Shown here one piece after another: positions 35,699 through 43,840 of a DNA stretch of 64,000 nucleotides. The first letter of the stretch is position 1; every line of letters starts with the position of its first letter. The stretch comes from Bacillus sp. V5-8f. GTDB taxonomy: Bacteria; Bacillota; Bacilli; Bacillales; DSM-1321. A program made the translations under genes and the position numbers. The notes below the pieces were generated by a model. That model searched no databases, was not told where the DNA came from, and was given only the letters and a program-made list of their open reading frames with translations. The DNA is taken from NCBI RefSeq assembly GCF_002863565.1, contig NZ_PGUW01000007.1, positions 1-64,000 of the forward strand, given 5' to 3'.

Positions 35699-36787
35699 CT
35701 GGAATCAAACGCTGAGCAGTATAAAAAAGATGTTAAGATTTACTTGTTGGAAATGATTAGAAATAATCGTCAACCATCAGGAGCGGAGTTGCTAGATGAA
35801 ATAGAATTGTTTTTTGGTTGGAAAGTAAGATGGGATGTCCGTAAAATAATTAACGATCTTATAAAGAGCAAAACTCTTACTAAAATTGAAAAAAGCTATT
35901 TTATAGATTTAATAGACACGGAAAGTGAAAACAGCTTCATTTGCGCTCTTGGTGGCCAGCATAACGACAAAAAGAACCTTAAATCAACGTTGGATAATTT
36001 GCTAGGGGAAGGTCAACGGTATAGAAAGTCGACTGAATTTTTAGAAATGATTGAGTTCATGGGAAAGTTTCGTCGATATTCCCCGTATAATAATATGTTG
36101 GTTAAAATCCAAAATCCACACTGTACCTTCTATGCCACACAATATGATTGGCTTAATCGTTTTGAGAGAAATCTTAAAGAGGATGCTAAACCAATGCTAA
36201 TTTTAGCGCCCATGCATCCAGTTATGCTGGTTTACGATCTTGATGAAACAGAGGGAAAAGAATTACCAAAGGAGTTAACAGATTTTGCCCATTTTGAGGG
36301 AGAGTGGCGACCTTCATTATTAACTAATCTTATACAAAATGCAAATAAATATTTAATTAGGATAGATTTTAAAAAGCATAGTAGTACAAGTGCTGGGTTT
36401 GCAACATTGGATAGGGAAAATCTTTCAAATAAAATGAGAATATCAATTCATAATAAACTGGATGAACCTAGTAGATTTGGTGTGCTATGCCATGAGTTAG
36501 CTCATATCTTTTTAGGACATTTAGGGTCGGATCATGATCGATGGTGGCCAAGTCGTCAAAATTTAGATCATCAGTCTGTAGAAATAGAAGCTGAAGCAGT
36601 TGCTTACATAGTTACTCAAAGATTAGGTTTACAAGGTAGCAGCATATCATATTTGTCATCATATCTAACTGGGCAGAATATCGCCGCCGGCATTTCTATA
36701 GATTATATAGGGAAAATTGCTAGTAAAATTGAGGAAATGGCTGTAAGAAGAGTAGAAACTCCAAAGAGGAAAAAGCAAAGTAACTAA
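35699..36787 (+). CDS. ImmA/IrrE (M78)-like metallopeptidase with ArdC-like front part
   Basis: The 362-363 aa protein has a zinc-protease site HELAHIFLGH near residue 264 and the glutamate-bearing helix EIEAEAVAYIVTQ, as in M78 peptidases and ArdC-type antirestriction proteins. Residues 1-80 look like a winged helix; 90-170 contain FRRYSPYNNMLVKIQNP, typical of the ArdC-like segment. Start choice is uncertain: the TTG at 35690 touches AAAGGGAG, so CTG at 35699 or ATT at 35693 fits spacing better. It may cut a repressor in response to DNA signals. Partner: the 545-aa gene downstream. Confidence 0.7.
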   Translation: MESNAEQYKKDVKIYLLEMIRNNRQPSGAELLDEIELFFGWKVRWDVRKIINDLIKSKTLTKIEKSYFIDLIDTESENSFICALGGQHNDKKNLKSTLDNLLGEGQRYRKSTEFLEMIEFMGKFRRYSPYNNMLVKIQNPHCTFYATQYDWLNRFERNLKEDAKPMLILAPMHPVMLVYDLDETEGKELPKELTDFAHFEGEWRPSLLTNLIQNANKYLIRIDFKKHSSTSAGFATLDRENLSNKMRISIHNKLDEPSRFGVLCHELAHIFLGHLGSDHDRWWPSRQNLDHQSVEIEAEAVAYIVTQRLGLQGSSISYLSSYLTGQNIAAGISIDYIGKIASKIEEMAVRRVETPKRKKQSN

Positions 36788-36938
36788 ATTTATCGTACAT
36801 TTAATATACATATCTTTTGAACTAGTAGATAGCTGGAATAAATATATTTTGTTGCACTATTAGTTTCTGGTATATCGTTTTTTAAAACATAGCATTCACA
36901 AGAGTAATATATCAAGTAAAGGGTAAAGGGGAAGCTGC

Positions 36939-38576
36939 ATGACCACTTCAATTTCAAAAGATAGTATTCTGCACAGTTTAAACACCCAGATAAATAAATT
37001 AGCAATTGAATATGAACAAAGAATAAAAGGGTTGTTGGAAGAGAATGCTAGTCTGAAAACACAGTTATTAGAGTCTCGGAATCAAATTGAGTTACTATCT
37101 AATAGTTTATTGGAAATGGAAGAAAAAGCTCAAAAAGTAGTAGTGGCTGGTGGGAATATTGTTAATACATCTAATCCGTCTGAAGAAATAAGTGGGCTTC
37201 TATGCCAATTAGACTATCATAGGAACCATCAATCTTTTGTGAACAGCTACGTCGAAATAGAGAAGCTAAATAATTATGAAAGCAGCTTGTTAGATGAAAC
37301 AAGAATAGGACTTATTAAACACTACTTTTTGGACATGTTTCTATATAATCCATCTAATCCAAATGAAATGAATCATACTTACAATGCCGTATTATCTTTT
37401 ATAAAACGATATATTCAATCTCATGAATTGACTAATTTCCTACGGAAGAATGAGAACTTATTGAATGAAAAAATATTAGATTCAGGTGTTCCTCAACTTG
37501 TAACTAATTTAGCTCGAATCTACTTTGTTTTCAACTTAAATGAGATTCTTATGAGATATTTAGATAAAGTTATAGATAGATGGTCAGCTTTTGACTCAAC
37601 GATTGATAAAAAAGACTTTATTCGACTAATATGGTTAAGTTTTTATTTAAGCAAAGATAAAAAGTTATTACATAAGTTGAAAACAGCTTCTCTATATCTA
37701 AAGGAACCTGACCCTGACATCAGATTGTATAACATTATTGCAGAAGTATTTAGTAAGGGGAAAATAAATAAGAGTGATAATGACAATATACAAAAAGCAA
37801 AAGAAAAGGTTACATTCCTTGATTCAATAGAAATAGATAAATTGTATAAATCTTTGAATAAGAGGATTCGCAAACTGGGAGTAAAATCGGTAGTTAAAGG
37901 ATCTGACAAAAAGTCTATTAATAATTCCAATAATAGTGACAACCTCAGAAAAATTTGGTATCTTACAAAATTAAATAGTAACGAACGAATTCTTCCAGAT
38001 ACACGAAAAATGCTTCAGCCTGAATGGATTTATTTAGCCGTTTTTAAAGATGTCTATCTAAAAAAAGAACAAGGTTATGTTCTTATTCAAGCTTTATCTG
38101 ATCAAAAGCAAGGTAAAGCCTATATTACACCGGGACTTATTGAAGAACTAAGAAAGAAGGTTGGTGAAAAATGGGTAGATATTCGTGCATATCAAGGAGA
38201 AGACAAAATAGAAAAAACTTTAACTAAAACTGATTTAAATCAAAATGTGTTTGTATGGCCAAGCACCGAACTGAAGGGGGAAAAGATAGAAGAAATCATT
38301 TCTTTCAATGAAGAAAGTGAGTTAAAGAAATTAGGGTATCAAATTACAGGATCAACAAAAGAAAAAAGGTGGAAAATACTAGAAATTGCAGTGAGGCAAC
38401 TAGGATTAAAAAAAGTAGCATACACCATTGCTCAAAACGTAAAACTGAGAAAAGGACAAAAGAATGGAGAGAAGAAATTCAGTTATGCAATCGGGGAATG
38501 GGAGTATGATCTTGCTAAACTAAAACTAGCATATTATAAAAATAATTTTACATGGCCAACTACTAGATTAAAGTAG
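36939..38576 (+). CDS. Large unknown protein next to the M78 peptidase (545 aa)
   Basis: AAGGGGAAGC precedes the ATG. Residues 14-68 form a coiled coil; 75-300 are helical, tetratricopeptide-like; from 335 there is a beta-rich part (WYLTKLNSNERILPDTRKM). The C-terminus KRWKILEIAVRQLGLKKVAY and FSYAIGEWEYDLAKLKLAYY resembles a short repeat-like helical domain. No family is recognised. Its position 150 bp behind the peptidase in the same orientation suggests a pair. Confidence 0.65.
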   Translation: MTTSISKDSILHSLNTQINKLAIEYEQRIKGLLEENASLKTQLLESRNQIELLSNSLLEMEEKAQKVVVAGGNIVNTSNPSEEISGLLCQLDYHRNHQSFVNSYVEIEKLNNYESSLLDETRIGLIKHYFLDMFLYNPSNPNEMNHTYNAVLSFIKRYIQSHELTNFLRKNENLLNEKILDSGVPQLVTNLARIYFVFNLNEILMRYLDKVIDRWSAFDSTIDKKDFIRLIWLSFYLSKDKKLLHKLKTASLYLKEPDPDIRLYNIIAEVFSKGKINKSDNDNIQKAKEKVTFLDSIEIDKLYKSLNKRIRKLGVKSVVKGSDKKSINNSNNSDNLRKIWYLTKLNSNERILPDTRKMLQPEWIYLAVFKDVYLKKEQGYVLIQALSDQKQGKAYITPGLIEELRKKVGEKWVDIRAYQGEDKIEKTLTKTDLNQNVFVWPSTELKGEKIEEIISFNEESELKKLGYQITGSTKEKRWKILEIAVRQLGLKKVAYTIAQNVKLRKGQKNGEKKFSYAIGEWEYDLAKLKLAYYKNNFTWPTTRLK

Positions 38577-39041
38577 TCATGAGTTGCTAAAGTGTTATGG
38601 TTTTTATAGGTTTACTCTTGTTAGCCCTATATTTATTTTTTTGAATAGTGTGTGTTTTTTTGTTGAATAAATTGAACTAACTCCCTCTTCCAATTATGAG
38701 ACGGGATTATTTTTTTGTCCTTAATTAATGGCTGTTACCGTACAGAGAGAGCAATTGAAAATTTTAACTATCATTTAAAGAAATTAAAAAACAACTTATT
38801 AAAGAGTGTGGGTTAATCCTTTGATATTTTTTTCAAAAAATAAAATACCTAGCAAACCCTATTGGAAGTGGGGAAAATGTTATTTACAGGGTTAAGGATA
38901 ATAATTCACTTGATAATGAATTTTAGTTAAACTTTACCTTAGAACTGAGTGCCAAAATAGATATTATCGCACTCTTTTATTAATTGGTTATGTAAACATC
39001 AGTTATGCAATAAAACTAGTACAATGTTTGTGTCACAAAGA
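38577..39041. other. AT-rich spacer before the repeat array
   Basis: No open frame with a ribosome binding site. It separates the 545-aa gene from the tandem repeats and may be part of an origin-type region. Confidence 0.45.
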
Positions 39042-39400
39042 GAGTACACCAAAAAGGAGAACTTTTTAAGTCGAGTACATCGAAATGGAACACTTTTCAG
39101 CAAAAAAGTGTGAAGAGCTTTAGAATAAGACTTTTAAAAGTTAAAGAGGACACGTACAAGGAGAACTTTTTTAAGTCGAGTACACCGAAATGGAACACTT
39201 TTCAGCAAAAAAGTGTAAAGAGCTTTAGAATAAGGCTTTTTAAGGTTAAAGAGTACACCAAAAAGGAGACTTTTTAAGTCGAGTACACTGAAATGGAACA
39301 CTTTTCAGCAAAACAGTGTCAAGAGCTTTAGAATAAGGCTTTTTAGAGAACACTTAAATGGAGAACTCCAAGTTGAGTATACCAAAGTAGAGAACTGCAA
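39042..39400. repeat. Tandem array of about 104-bp units (3.3 copies)
   Basis: Three units start at 39042, 39146 and 39251, followed by a partial one from about 39348. Each holds two copies of the motif GAGTACACCRAAATGGARAAC and a hairpin ACACTTTT-CAGCAA-AAAAGTGT (one mismatch in the third), then AGCTTTAGAATAAG. In all, about eight motif copies. This pattern of iterons beside a replication-relaxation gene suggests a plasmid-type origin or protein-binding array. Confidence 0.85.
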
Positions 39401-39412
39401 TTACTCACGAAA

Positions 39413-39437
39413 CCCCCGCTGCTACGGGGGTATTTTT
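39413..39437. terminator. Terminator between array and relaxation gene
   Basis: CCCCCG-CTGCTA-CGGGGG-TATTTTTA. Confidence 0.8.
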
Positions 39438-39455
39438 ATAAGCCGGTAACAATGT

Positions 39456-41021
39456 TCATAGGAATATTTGACTTTTATCAATAACTTTTTTATAAAAATT
39501 GTACATGCGAAGTTCACCTTCGGATATTTCATCTAAAGCAACAAAAACGATATTGTCCGTATCCATTCCGTTATTATCAACTTTTTCTTTCGATATCTTA
39601 TTGGAGGTTACTTTCCTTGTTTTCCGAAGAACATCATTAAATAGTTGTTCTTCCGTTTCGTATATCGCCAAGATCTTTGCGTTGTATTTGAATACACGTC
39701 TTTCGATAGGGACTGTGTAATATGCTAAGATTTCCATATCTTTCACATTTCCTGCTCTAATAAATACAGGGATAAAGTATTGTTCATACTTATTTCCCTC
39801 TTCTTGATGAAACTTATAAACAAAGTGTGGTATATAGTTTAAACCGTTTACTGAAATATTGTGGGCTTTATAATCATGAACAAGGGCATACTTAGTGTTT
39901 CTCCAATTGGGTTTCAATCCAGCCTTAATTAAAGCGATAAAGGTGTCTCTGTATTTGTTGGTGATGTCCGATTCTTCATCATCGAATAGTTCCAAATAGA
40001 TTCCTTCTGTTATGGGGAAAAATCTTTTCATTCCAGTAACGTAGACATCTATTCCCCAATCTTTGTAGTCATCCATGTGGGCGATTTCATGTTTTAAGTT
40101 AGCAATGCGCGTGTCTTTATTGGAATGGATATTTGTAGTTATGAAACCATCACTATCATCCATTAAAGTAAAGATAACTTTATGTTTATGCTCGGTATCA
40201 TTTTTAGCCAACTCTTGATAACGATATAATTTGCCCTCGATAGATTTAACATCGTGTTTTTCAATGATGGTATTGGCATGGTCCCGCTTCGTTTTGATTT
40301 TTTCGCTACCACTATCCACTTCAACATAGATGAATGTGTCCTTCACTTTAAAAATCCAATCTGGAGTTAATCCCGTTTTATCGCCAAGCTGCTCTTTAAT
40401 ATGAATGAAGTCCTGCGGCACAAATGATTGAACTACCCCTGATTTTTTGTACTTCTCAATAAAATCTGGACTGTACTTAGCTAACGATTTTAAAGGAGGA
40501 ATAAAATCATTGCCGAAGTTTTGCTTCTTAAAGATTATTATAGGTTGCTCTAGTTCATCATTTTTATCTTCTTCTCCAAACGGAATGATATATTTGCCTC
40601 CATCAGCTATATAGAACGGATCTATATGACTGACATTTTTTAAGAATTCGATGACACATTGTTTAATGGCAAGAGTATGGTCTAAATTGCTTGTTGCATG
40701 GTATTTGAGTTTTTCATTCTCTTTTAAGTAACCCAGCTTTTTTAGAATGGATTGACCAGCATTGGTCAATTCAATAATTCCCATCTCATATCCGTTTTTC
40801 ATTTTTACTTTTCTTTTGTTTATGATATTTGCATTGTTCCAACGACTCATTTTTCTTCGGAAAGCAGCTTCACTTATATGCTTTAACAGAGAGTAAAACT
40901 CATGGAATTGAGGTTGCGATAAGATACTCTGTTCGTTCAAGAAAAGCAGCGCATGGATATCCTTGCTTTCTAATTGAACACGGCGTTTTTTGGATTTCGA
41001 TAAATAATAGTATATTTTCAT
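39456..41021 (-). CDS. Replication-relaxation family protein
   Basis: This 521-aa protein matches plasmid and integrative-element replication-relaxation (Replic_Relax) proteins. It has an N-terminal winged helix (residues 20-95, LKHISEAAFRRKMSRWNN), then a nuclease-like segment TPDWIFKVKDTFIYVEVDSG with D...E and a basic helix IKTKRDHANTIIEKHD. Such proteins act at the origin or in conjugative mobilisation. AGGAGAAAAGAAA precedes the ATG. It is the last gene of a minus-strand operon and lies beside the iteron array, a likely binding site. Confidence 0.75.
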   Translation of the reverse strand: MKIYYYLSKSKKRRVQLESKDIHALLFLNEQSILSQPQFHEFYSLLKHISEAAFRRKMSRWNNANIINKRKVKMKNGYEMGIIELTNAGQSILKKLGYLKENEKLKYHATSNLDHTLAIKQCVIEFLKNVSHIDPFYIADGGKYIIPFGEEDKNDELEQPIIIFKKQNFGNDFIPPLKSLAKYSPDFIEKYKKSGVVQSFVPQDFIHIKEQLGDKTGLTPDWIFKVKDTFIYVEVDSGSEKIKTKRDHANTIIEKHDVKSIEGKLYRYQELAKNDTEHKHKVIFTLMDDSDGFITTNIHSNKDTRIANLKHEIAHMDDYKDWGIDVYVTGMKRFFPITEGIYLELFDDEESDITNKYRDTFIALIKAGLKPNWRNTKYALVHDYKAHNISVNGLNYIPHFVYKFHQEEGNKYEQYFIPVFIRAGNVKDMEILAYYTVPIERRVFKYNAKILAIYETEEQLFNDVLRKTRKVTSNKISKEKVDNNGMDTDNIVFVALDEISEGELRMYNFYKKVIDKSQIFL

Positions 41022-41051
41022 TTTCTTTTCTCCTGTTAGTTTTTCTAAAGG

Positions 41052-41083
41052 AAAAAAGCACTTTCTCCAAGAAGAAAAGGTGC
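41052..41083 (-). terminator. Weak hairpin between 41115 gene and relaxation gene
   Basis: On the minus strand GCACCTTTTCT-TCTTGG-AGAAAGTGC, with one bulge, then TTTTTT. Transcription may partly continue into the relaxation gene. Confidence 0.5.
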
Positions 41084-41114
41084 CTTTATATTTTCCTTGC
41101 TTTATTTGAAATTG

Positions 41115-41486
41115 CTAAGACATTAGCAATAGCTTGTTATACTGCTTCAAAAATTCGTAAAAAGTCTCATTATTCATATCCTTAATAATTTCTATTTCGT
41201 GATTTCGCCATTGTCTATTTCCTTTATGTTTACAAAGCTCACGAAGGATTACTGAAGTATCGGTGGGTTTTTCACTTTCAATGATTTCTTCAAGTGAATA
41301 GGTTTTGGTAACAACATCTATATTCCATACCACATGTACATTTGTGAAATTGTTTTTTGCCTTTTCAATTTCATTATGGTCACCTAAATAAATTTTGTGG
41401 CTTACCTCGGTTTCAGCTTCGAAAAGATCAACAATATGATTAAGTGAATACTCATTGATAAATCCAAGTCCAGAAAAGCAGTACAA
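41115..41486 (-). CDS. Hypothetical protein of the plasmid-like operon (123 aa)
   Basis: A TTG start with AAAGGAG 5 nt upstream. The soluble acidic protein begins MYCFSGLGFINEYSLNHIV and contains YLGDHNEIEKAKNNFTNVHV. It lies 23 bp behind the 61-aa gene. No family is recognised. Confidence 0.65.
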   Translation of the reverse strand: MYCFSGLGFINEYSLNHIVDLFEAETEVSHKIYLGDHNEIEKAKNNFTNVHVVWNIDVVTKTYSLEEIIESEKPTDTSVILRELCKHKGNRQWRNHEIEIIKDMNNETFYEFLKQYNKLLLMS

Positions 41487-41509
41487 TCCTTCTCCTTTCC
41501 AAGAAATAT

Positions 41510-41695
41510 TTAAGGAAACATTTTGATCATTATCTTCGTTCTGTCATCAATGTAATTCTCTTCTATCAAAAATTGCATAGCTTGTTGTTCTAAATCCTCG
41601 AATCTAGTTACAAAAAACTTTCCTTGATAATTCTCCTCATTAACAAGCTTTAACTCTTCGTAAAGCGCTTCATAATCGTTTTTATTTAATATCAC
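41510..41695 (-). CDS. Small acidic protein behind leader C (61 aa)
   Basis: The GTG at 41695 has GGAGG 7 nt upstream. The helical protein reads NDYEALYEELKLVNEEN and FEDLEQQAMQFLIEEN. It is the first gene after the AACCCC leader hairpin on the minus strand, so its operon (this gene, 41115 and 39456) would be under attenuation. Function unknown. Confidence 0.65.
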   Translation of the reverse strand: MILNKNDYEALYEELKLVNEENYQGKFFVTRFEDLEQQAMQFLIEENYIDDRTKIMIKMFP

Positions 41696-41724
41696 ATAGA
41701 TTCCTCCAGTAAAATTTAAGCAAA

Positions 41725-41796
41725 AATAAAAACCCCATAATGAGGATTAAACGCAATAGTATGTGCGTTTAAACTCAATAATGGGGTTTTCCCTTA
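41725..41796 (-). ncRNA. AACCCC leader C (attenuator-like)
   Basis: Read on the minus strand: AAGGGAAAACCCCAT, an inner hairpin TTAAACGC/GCGTTTAA, then ATGGGGTTTTTATTTTT, ending about 30 nt before the ribosome binding site. The long stem ACCCCAT/ATGGGGT closes the structure and is followed by T, so it acts as a terminator in the leader of the 41695 operon. Compare 43754 and 48851. Confidence 0.7.
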
Positions 41797-41902
41797 TTTC
41801 GATTTAAATTTATTTAAATTACAAGTAAACTACGATTTTATGAATGGTTAAATTAAATAACATATCACTTAAAGGAAAATATAAAATGTCTTTATAAAAG
41901 TT

Positions 41903-42115
41903 TTATTTTCCTCTGCCGGAGAACCATCTATTCCAAAGTTCTTGAAAAAGTGTATTTCTCTTAATCATGACAACATATCCGATTGCAAGCATAGCAATAG
42001 CGACAGGCTGAACAGGGAGTCCAACGAGAATGTTAACAACAATTATATATGTTAGAGCCACAGAAAAACAGATACCTAGTATGTTGGCGTAAAGCATTAG
42101 TTTGTTGAAGTCCAT
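41903..42115 (-). CDS. Two-pass membrane protein (70 aa)
   Basis: The ATG at 42115 follows AAGGGAGG by 8 nt; the longer frame from 42172 lacks a site. Two hydrophobic segments, ANILGICFSVALTYIIVVNI and PVAIAMLAIGYVVMI, are followed by a basic tail ending FSGRGK. Common as an unknown small membrane protein in conjugative and plasmid modules. Confidence 0.65.
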   Translation of the reverse strand: MDFNKLMLYANILGICFSVALTYIIVVNILVGLPVQPVAIAMLAIGYVVMIKRNTLFQELWNRWFSGRGK

Positions 42116-42345
42116 GAGCTGTCCTCCCTTAAATAAATTTCTAAATATCACCATATTTTGATTATAATTCAATAACTTCCCCAGTTACAATTTAATAAAG
42201 GTTATTTGAAAGCGAATGGTTGTATAGACCTATATTTCATAATAAATAAGTAGTTCTCTTCCTATATAGTCGGCATTTAAAGGGAGCGCCCATATAGTAC
42301 ATAAACCATTGATAAATCTGGTTTTAAAGAAGGACATAGTATACG

Positions 42346-42381
42346 CGTTGAACGGACCCCTCTAACGGGTATACTTCAACG
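42346..42381. repeat. Imperfect inverted repeat 3' of the HTH gene
   Basis: CGTTGAA and TTCAACG arms with inner ACCC/GGGT; two GTATAC palindromes overlap it. It lies 13 bp beyond the stop of the minus-strand gene and has no T run. Candidate terminator, regulator site or transfer origin. Confidence 0.4.
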
Positions 42382-42394
42382 TGCATAGTTACAC

Positions 42395-42946
42395 TTATTT
42401 CAAATCATTTTGATATAAATCTAAAAAAACTTCGAGTGCTTTGTTTACGATAAATCTTTTTTCAAGTCCACTTCTATTAGTAAAATCATCTAATCGTTGC
42501 ATAACAGGGTCAGGAATGGGGACATTTAACTGTTTGGCGGCAATATCTTTATTTTTATAATTGGCGTGTTCAAATAGTAGTCTGCCAAACATTTTATATT
42601 TGGTTTCATCATCTTCATTCTTAGAACTCCGGTTGATATATTCATCTGCAATAACCTTGAGCGCATTGATTTGCTCTTCCGAAAATGACGGGTTATCAAA
42701 GTTTTTTTCTATTACTAGTTTCTTTTCTTGACGAATGTCCCAAAAAATATCGTCTAACATGGATTGATCAATGTTGGTAAAATCCCACTTTTTGGTCGAT
42801 TTATCAGCTCCAACAATCTTTAAACGACTATAAATAGCGGATCCTGAAGATAAGTTAAACATTGCTCCAATTTCTTGATCCGTCTTCCCGGCTTTTATGA
42901 GTGAAATAACTTCTCTCAAGGATGCTTTCTTAATGTCTTTGTCCAT
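42395..42946 (-). CDS. Plasmid-type regulator with HTH and ribbon-helix-helix-like end
   Basis: This 183-aa protein has an N-terminal helix-turn-helix (LREVISLIKAGKTDQEIGAMF) and a C-terminal segment PVMQRLDDFTNRSGLEKRFI followed by NKALEVFLDLYQ, resembling a CopG/ribbon-helix-helix repeat. A long helical linker joins them. It would bind DNA and control copy number or transfer genes. The ATG at 42946 follows AAAGGAGAGG; an ATG at 42967 overlaps that site. Confidence 0.7.
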   Translation of the reverse strand: MDKDIKKASLREVISLIKAGKTDQEIGAMFNLSSGSAIYSRLKIVGADKSTKKWDFTNIDQSMLDDIFWDIRQEKKLVIEKNFDNPSFSEEQINALKVIADEYINRSSKNEDDETKYKMFGRLLFEHANYKNKDIAAKQLNVPIPDPVMQRLDDFTNRSGLEKRFIVNKALEVFLDLYQNDLK

Positions 42947-43241
42947 CTTTATTTCCTCTCCTTTCATTTAAAGGTAAAAACATATTAGCTTGAACTTTAT
43001 GCAATTCGAATAGAAAAATAAAAAAATATGTACGTAATACTTAATTCTTATTGTTTTTTTCTTTTAATGGAGTTAAATCCAATATAAGTTAATTTTTTCT
43101 AATGAATCTGATTAAGTTTTTGCTAAATTTCATTTAACTTAAAGTAGACTTTAATGAAATTTAAATCAATGGCGTGACAATGAGCATTTTTTCTATATCC
43201 AACATCTATTTACTCATTTACATCTATAAACAACCGACAAA
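42947..43241. other. AT-rich gap without a gene
   Basis: Very AT-rich and free of open frames with start sites. It should contain the promoter of the 42395 gene on the minus strand. Confidence 0.45.
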
Positions 43242-43273
43242 TAAAAAAAGAGTAGCTTTTAAATAAACTACTC
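43242..43273 (-). terminator. Terminator of the 70-aa gene
   Basis: GAGTAG/CTACTC stem; on the minus strand followed by TTTTTTTAT. Confidence 0.6.
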
Positions 43274-43304
43274 ACATAGGGGCTACTGACCAAAATTAAG
43301 TTTT

Positions 43305-43517
43305 TTAATCTTTAGTAGGTGAAACCAGTAACTGAAGTCCATTGTTTAATCCATAGTCCCACATCTTGACATACGGGTAGGTACCTTCTGGCAAGATGAA
43401 TAGTCTTTCTTCTAATGGTATAATCGCTTCTTTATTATCGACACTGCAGCCATATTTATATGTAGCTGGATGTATAGTAACTATTCTGCCAGTATCGTTA
43501 TAGAACTTAAATCTCAT
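43305..43517 (-). CDS. Small hypothetical protein (70 aa)
   Basis: AAAGGAG is 7 nt before the ATG. The beta-rich protein has FKFYNDTGRIVTIHPATYKY and EGTYPYVKMWDYGLNNGLQL. It looks like a small stand-alone beta-sandwich or chaperone-like domain seen in Bacillus genomes. No function can be given. A terminator follows. Confidence 0.65.
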   Translation of the reverse strand: MRFKFYNDTGRIVTIHPATYKYGCSVDNKEAIIPLEERLFILPEGTYPYVKMWDYGLNNGLQLLVSPTKD

Positions 43518-43753
43518 TGTATTGCTCCTTTAATTTTATTCTGGGAAATACCGTACTATTTAAATTTTACAATATTATTAATTAAATCAAGAAAATATTA
43601 AAATTTTATTTGAAAAGGGGTTCGCATATCAAAAATAATAATTATAATATTTTAAGATTTTAGCTTGAAATTAATTAACAAAGTACAAAAGAAGGAGGTC
43701 CCTTATAAAAGTAAGTTAAATAATAAGTTTCTTGCTAAAAAATAAATAATAAA

Positions 43754-43825
43754 AAAGGGAGAACCCCAAACTTGTTTAAGAATGGCCTTATGACTTGACC
43801 ATCTTTACTTGTTTGGGGTTTTTAT
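43754..43825 (+). ncRNA. AACCCC leader A (attenuator-like)
   Basis: AAGGGAGAACCCCAAAC at the 5' side pairs with GTTTGGGGTTTTTAT at the 3' side (stem CCCCAAAC/GTTTGGGG). An inner hairpin ATGG/CCAT lies between. It ends directly at the GGAGG of the DUF927-like gene, start 43841. A terminator in this place would limit expression of the replication ATPase. Confidence 0.7.
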
Positions 43826-43840
43826 TATGGAGGAAAAAGT

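Noticed and set aside
39042-39400. CRISPR array
   Set aside because: Units of about 104 bp are repeated as wholes with no unique spacers between short repeats, and no cas genes are present.
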